In this document: positions 59,502 to 64,000 of the stretch, piece after piece
Layout: every line of letters starts with the position of its first letter
Numbering within the stretch: position 1 is the first letter of the stretch
Source of the DNA: Ridgeia piscesae
Lineage: Eukaryota; Annelida; Polychaeta; Sabellida; Siboglinidae
DNA length: 64,000 nt
NCBI GenBank assembly: GCA_025642075.2
Contig: JAODUO010000569.1
Location: 182,001 to 246,000, forward strand
Direction of reading: 5' to 3'
The notes under the pieces: model-generated
What the model was told of the DNA's origin: nothing
The model's input: the letters and a program-made list of their open reading frames with translations, nothing else
Databases searched by the model: none
Position numbers and translations under genes: made by a program

Positions 59502-61545
59502 GTAAGAATATAAAGCAAGACTATGCACTAAGCACATTTACTGTATTCAGAACCTCAACGCGAAAATGAGCTGCCGTGTTGTTACAATCCACAGATTACA
59601 CAAACGGCTGTCAAAGTCCTTGCAAACCTCGCCCAGGCCCGGGGTTCTAGATTTCAATTGGTTAGGAATTTACGAACACACACTGATGTCAAACACTTTT
59701 GTGAATATGTGATAAGCATCACTATATGTACGCAGATCACAATACAAGGTTACTTCCTTGCAGTCACATCATTTACGAAAAGTATAAGCTGTTAACCTTG
59801 GCCCTTGGGGGACACTATAAATAGAGCACAGCACGTCAGCAGTGGAATAACAATTCAGTGTCACTGTCACCATGTTGTGTATTCGTACAAGTGTATTTAT
59901 TTGGTATGCAAATATCAGTACCGTTTCAGTGAAACTTCATATGGTTTACACACATATCCCTCCAGAATCCACCAATATAGACATCGTTACTGCTATAAAA
60001 ACTGAGAGAATCCCCATGTCAAATTGTACTCAGACGATTGACCATATTGACTCTATATTTTACACTGTACAAAGGTTTGTTTGATTTACTGACCAGTGCC
60101 AGTTCTGTATTTAACTTGTTCTATGTATAATCATATGAAACATTATATCAAATACATTATTATGCTAATTTTTGAGTAAGTACTATAAGTGCCTCTCCAC
60201 TCAAATAGTCAGGTATGTTTCGTTGTCATTAATTATATTGGACTATTAGGTTTACTGATCAACACAAGTGGAGCCCAGCTGTGCACAAGAGCAATGGACT
60301 TTCAGTTGATAGTACCCTGGTTTAAATTCTATGCGCTATGTCAAACCTCGGGAAAATTCATCCAGTACATGTTGTTCCAGTTCACTCGATCAGCTGTATA
60401 AATGAGTACTTCACTGTAGACACTGGCGGATATTTGTACAAATCATCTGTTGTGTTTTAATTGCAGCATGGCTGAAAGCCTCCCAGAGTCAAGATGGTTG
60501 TCGGTCGGCTGTTGAGATACAATTATTTTTTCTTTATATTGTCAGATGTCACTATTAATGACAAGCATGACTGTGTTGTAGGAACCTGCAGGCGGCAGTT
60601 GGTTCATACTTTGACTATGAGCAGCCAAGTGTGAACCTGCGAGTGCCTATGATGTGTTTGGTGAAGGACGCGACAGTGGGAGAGGGCGAGTCTGTGCCAC
60701 CAAACACACGCTTCATGAAGACATGGCGAGTCAAGAATAATGGTAAACACTGACTCGCTTTAAAGCCACAGTATCTGTTACTTGACCTGGAATTAAGTAG
60801 CGCAGTAGCTTGTAACAGTTGCAAAACTGCAACATCAGAAAATAAATCTTGAGACGGTCTCAATGCTCAGTTTTGGGCAACTAATGACCCGTCTTGAGGT
60901 AAGATCTTGTATCAGAAGTCTGCTGTTGACTTAACATGGAAATGCTGAACATCAAAGGACTCCATGGTTAATTAGGCTTGTCCCAGTGGTGTTGCTATTC
61001 AAACTTGTTTTGAAACTGGATACTTTGTGTACCAGGTTGTTTATCACGTTAATACATTACGCTGTTGAAACGTTCAAATTGTGAAGGTTGTTATGAGGTT
61101 AATAAAGAAACTACCTTAGTGTAAATTAAAGTAAAGTAAACTAGTGTTAACAACAATTATTAAATAAAAACCTAGGAACATGCACCCTCCTTTTAAAGTC
61201 TGTACTACTTAGTTAATGTTCATTTGGACTCAAAGGAGCTATAAGGAATGTGATCAGAGTTAGTCAAATTGTTCTGTATGTCTGATGTTACTTTTACAGT
61301 CCCTGGGCTGCTTCGATAATAACTATACATGCTGTGACCTTTGCCAGGTTCTGAGTGTTGGCCGCCAGGCTGCTGTCTCAAATTCATCAGTGGTGACCAG
61401 TTGACAACACAGGACCGTGTCATGGTGGATGCTCTAGACAGCGGTCAGTGTATGGACATCAGCATTGAGATGCTCAGTCCTGCTGCAACGGGCATCTATC
61501 AAGGCCAGTGGAGGATGCAGACCACAATTGGCCTGTACTTTGGAG
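59344..61545 (+). CDS. ILRUN: ILRUN (C6orf106) homologue, exons 1-3, rest beyond what I can find
   Basis: In mammals this UBA-like/FW-domain protein dampens IRF3/p300-dependent antiviral and inflammatory transcription and lipid pathways. Exons 59344-59501, 60582-60742 and 61348-61545 join in phase (2, then 1, then 1). Exon 1 gives MDVDNSDVEGQLLRQFSSLG to GCAFFLDMNDW, the UBA-like helix bundle. Exon 2 adds NLQAAVGSYFDYEQPS, and then the FW domain begins, with VGEGESVPPNTRF and KTWRVKNNG. Exon 3 continues SECWPPGCCLKFISGDQL, and IYQGQWRMQTTIGLYFG. The spaced tryptophans of the FW (NBR1-like) domain are present. The remaining exons (usual next residues DVIWVIL) are not seen before the window end. 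It is head to head with MASTL. Confidence 0.92.
60582..60742 (+). CDS. ILRUN: ILRUN exon 2
   Basis: Acceptor TGTGTTGTAG, donor AATAATG/GTAAAC. It spans the end of the UBA-like domain (NLQAAVGSYFDYE) and the first FW strands with TWRVKNNG. Confidence 0.92.
61348..61545 (+). CDS. ILRUN: ILRUN exon 3
   Basis: Acceptor ACCTTTGCCAG, donor TTTGGAG/GTATGT. It encodes ECWPPGCCLKFISGDQ through YQGQWRMQTTIGLYFG, the core of the FW domain, and ends in phase 1. Confidence 0.92.
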
Positions 61546-61653
61546 GTATGTACTGTTCAACTGCATAGCTGTGTAGGACAGGTGTCTGATGCTGTGTTGT
61601 CACGCCTTTCTGATTTTGCAATATGGCTGATATCACAAAGTGTCTGCAGTCTT

Positions 61654-61979
61654 CATCAGTGTTTCCCCTGAGTAAAATGATGGGCGAGGTGGTAGGATGG
61701 GCTGAACAAGCACTGAAGGCATGATGCAATATTATGTGGATCTACGGGCATGGCCACCGACAACTATTTTTTAAAATACATTCAAAATGGTGCATTCTGA
61801 AGGGTGTTTTAACCTAATCCTGGTGAATAGGGAGGAAGCAAATGCATAACTACAAGCCTACAAGGTAGCAGCATGTGAAGATGTTTACACAAAGAAATAG
61901 TTATGAGTTGGCAATTTTGGCATATTTTGCGTGAAATGGCTTAGAAAATCAATGAGGTGGCCCACCTCGCTCATCATAT
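61654..61979. mobile_element. Possible non-autonomous hAT-like element in ILRUN intron 3
   Basis: It starts CAGTGTTTCCCCTGAG, the usual form of a hAT inverted terminus. An inner inverted pair follows: ATGATGGGCGAGGTGG near 61678, and CCACCTCGCTCATCAT near 61962 (about 14 of 16 match). The outer right terminus is not seen. No coding capacity. Confidence 0.4.
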
Positions 61980-62689
61980 AGATGTAGAAAATGTGTTAGG
62001 CATGATGGATTAACATTTACAATAAACTGTTTGTGTAATTATAGTGGATTTAAAAGGTGATATTAGAAGCATTTAAACTTTAAAATTAAAGGGGAAAAAA
62101 GGCAACGGTTTGGTGTTATGCATCTAAAAGAGTTTACAAAAACTAACCATTTGCATCTACAATCAAATTTTTCGCATTAGTAGTTTCCTCAGAAAGTGGT
62201 GTTAAAGTGGGTAAATCTGGTTAAATCATCGACAACATGAACAGGCCCATCTTGTTCGATAAAACCAATCAAAATCCAGCTTCTATCTGCATTTTGGAAA
62301 AGTAATACGTCACAGTGCCGACTGTTGGTTCTTATGTCATAACAGTCAGCCAAGCGGTTCGTTAAAAGTGCCTTACGTCGATTTACAACGAAGTCGCGAC
62401 AGCAATATGCCACACTGTTCCACTTGTAGTAACAGTACAGTGAAAGACAGTATCAGTACGGTGTCTTCTTGTTAACCTTTGAATTGAGCAGAACTGAAAC
62501 AGTGGTTCAGTGGATTCGTTGCCATTGCCGTTGCTGTTGGGACAATCAAAGACACAGCGCGGATGCTAGACGACCCGATTTGATTGATCTAACCACGAAA
62601 ACGACCACCAACAGCCGCCAAACTTCTCCTCATAATCTCTTGCATTCCTCTAACGAAGAAAATTCACAAAACAAACGCGCAGTTCTCGA
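61980..62689. other. Non-coding or unrecognised
   Basis: The small frames at 62189-62413 and 62469-62723 have no family resemblance that I can support. Confidence 0.4.
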
Positions 62690-64000
62690 GTACAACTTCT
62701 TCGGCCGCCCAGCGGTACCGTAAAATCGCTATAAAAAGTTAGCTTTACAGAAAAAAACGCCAGACGGCACGTTTCTGCGTGCGAATATTTATAAATGTTA
62801 ATTAATGCATACGCACGCGCAAAATAGTTTAATTACTTATAAATAATATTATAATAATACAAACAAATTATCATCACTATGATTTGCAGGAAATTATAAG
62901 TTTTATTATAATATAATAATATTTTATTTATATAGCGCCACATCCATAATTGTTTGTGGCGCACAACATAATGCTATTAAAAATACAATAAAGAGAAAAC
63001 TACCCACAGATAATATTTAAATAATAAAAATACATGTCTCTATATAATTAAAAGTGACCTATCAGTCATAAATAAACATACAAATTCCATAACAACAATT
63101 GTGATAAAAGAATGTAAAGGTATGGTTAATAGTAATAATTAATTAAAATAGTAAAATAGGTATGACGTAACAATAATTTTCATTCAGCACATATACATGT
63201 ACTTGTAACCATTATGTATAAGAAAATATTACTGAAGCTGTTTGTTCTACCTATGAATGATATTTCCACCACCAGATATGTAATAGTAATTAGTTTTGGA
63301 CAAGACACTTTATTAATTATCGGAACAATAAATCACAAACATTTAAACAGAAATATGAATATATGGGAAATATATGGTGGTAGAAAAAGAAGGTTTTGGT
63401 GCATTTAAAAATACTAATATGTTACTGTTTTACTTATTATTGTTAAAACATCGCTTATGTAATATAAGCTTGCATGTTCGCAGTACACGCAGGATGTTTA
63501 TAGAAATATTTATAAAATAAACGACGTGACATCATTGAAAAACACGTAATTTCCATACCTCTTTTATGACTAATAGGCAATTTTAGATAATTATGCAGAC
63601 ACTTGTATTTTGTATTTAAAAATAAATATTGCTTCTTATTGCATATACTTTAATAACAATATGTTGTGAAGCGCCACAAACAGTTATGGATTTGGCGCTA
63701 TATAAAATAAACTATTAAAATTATATATTTTTTTATTAAATTGTTACTTTTTATCAACTCTGTTAGGCCCATATCACCAAAGCGCTGCCTTTGTTTGCCG
63801 TTTACAATTTTCTGCAGACCATAGTGATGCTGCTAATTATTATTATATTATTTATAATTAATTAAACTAATTCAAGCGTGCAAATGCAGTAAGGTTTATA
63901 AACATTCGCGCTCACAAATGCACCATCTACCGGGGTAGCAGTATTTTGAGTAAAGCTAACTTATAATAGCGAGTTTACGGTAGTCGAAGTTGTCGAGTTG
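62690..64000. mobile_element. Foldback-like element: long imperfect inverted repeat with LINE tails
   Basis: The left arm (about 62690-63000) and right arm (about 63640-64000) are reverse complements. CCGTAAAATCGCTATA with AAGTTAGCTTTAC (62718-62749) pairs with the end of the window (63950-63990). TAGTTTAATTACTTATAAATA pairs with the run near 63850-63875. The LINE tail GCGCCAC ... GTGGCGC (62937-62975) pairs with 63667-63706. The spacer is about 640 bp of AT-rich non-coding DNA. The right arm may continue past the window. Confidence 0.7.

Overview
The window looks like nuclear DNA of a marine invertebrate animal, probably a lophotrochozoan such as a mollusc. That guess rests on three things: AT-rich sequence packed with L2/CR1-type retroelements, invertebrate-style C2H2 zinc-finger arrays without KRAB or SCAN partners, and two conserved metazoan genes split by spliceosomal introns. 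There is no bacterial-type gene organisation. Most long open frames are by-products of tandem repeats whose unit is a multiple of three or that lack stops.

Left third (1-24.4 kb). Two C2H2 zinc-finger genes (2460-3890 and 21942-23333) lie in a segmental duplication of about 4 kb. Each has an upstream tandem repeat rich in CRE-like TGACRTCA motifs, a long finger exon, a tail of dead 84-bp finger-derived units and a shared 3' flank. Between them (about 8.1-16.0 kb) is what may be a large decayed DNA transposon. It has a broken minus-strand ORF (8838-10501), clusters of a GGATAACGTAAAATACA motif on both sides, and a decayed SGNH-hydrolase-containing CR1-like LINE (11.2-15.06 kb) in the middle.

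Middle (24.4-31.6 kb). One nearly full-length but dead L2/CR1-type LINE (24.69-27.76 kb) is followed by fragments of related LINEs in both orientations, CA/TG microsatellites and non-coding DNA.

Right half. The minus strand from 58406 to 31934 carries a Greatwall kinase (MASTL) gene that I reconstructed from 12 exons, one of which is present twice. Intron 2 (13.6 kb) is almost wholly a 57-bp satellite of roughly 225 units, whose first unit overlaps the exon-3 splice acceptor, so the satellite apparently grew out of that splice site. Every unit keeps a juxtaposed acceptor/donor (AG/GT) on the transcribed strand. The intron before kinase exon 10 is a 13-bp satellite, and a perfect extra copy of exon 10 is embedded in it. 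Head to head with MASTL, 937 bp away, is the 5' part of ILRUN (C6orf106) on the plus strand (59344-61545), with a full CRE palindrome between them. The last 1.3 kb is a long imperfect inverted repeat that carries LINE 3' tails.

How the genes relate: MASTL (a mitotic kinase that restrains PP2A-B55 through ENSA/ARPP19) and ILRUN (a UBA-like/FW-domain regulator of transcriptional signalling) appear to share a bidirectional promoter, but no functional link is implied. The most unusual material is the satellite biology inside MASTL: splice-site-derived satellite, candidate recursive-splice sites and exon duplication.
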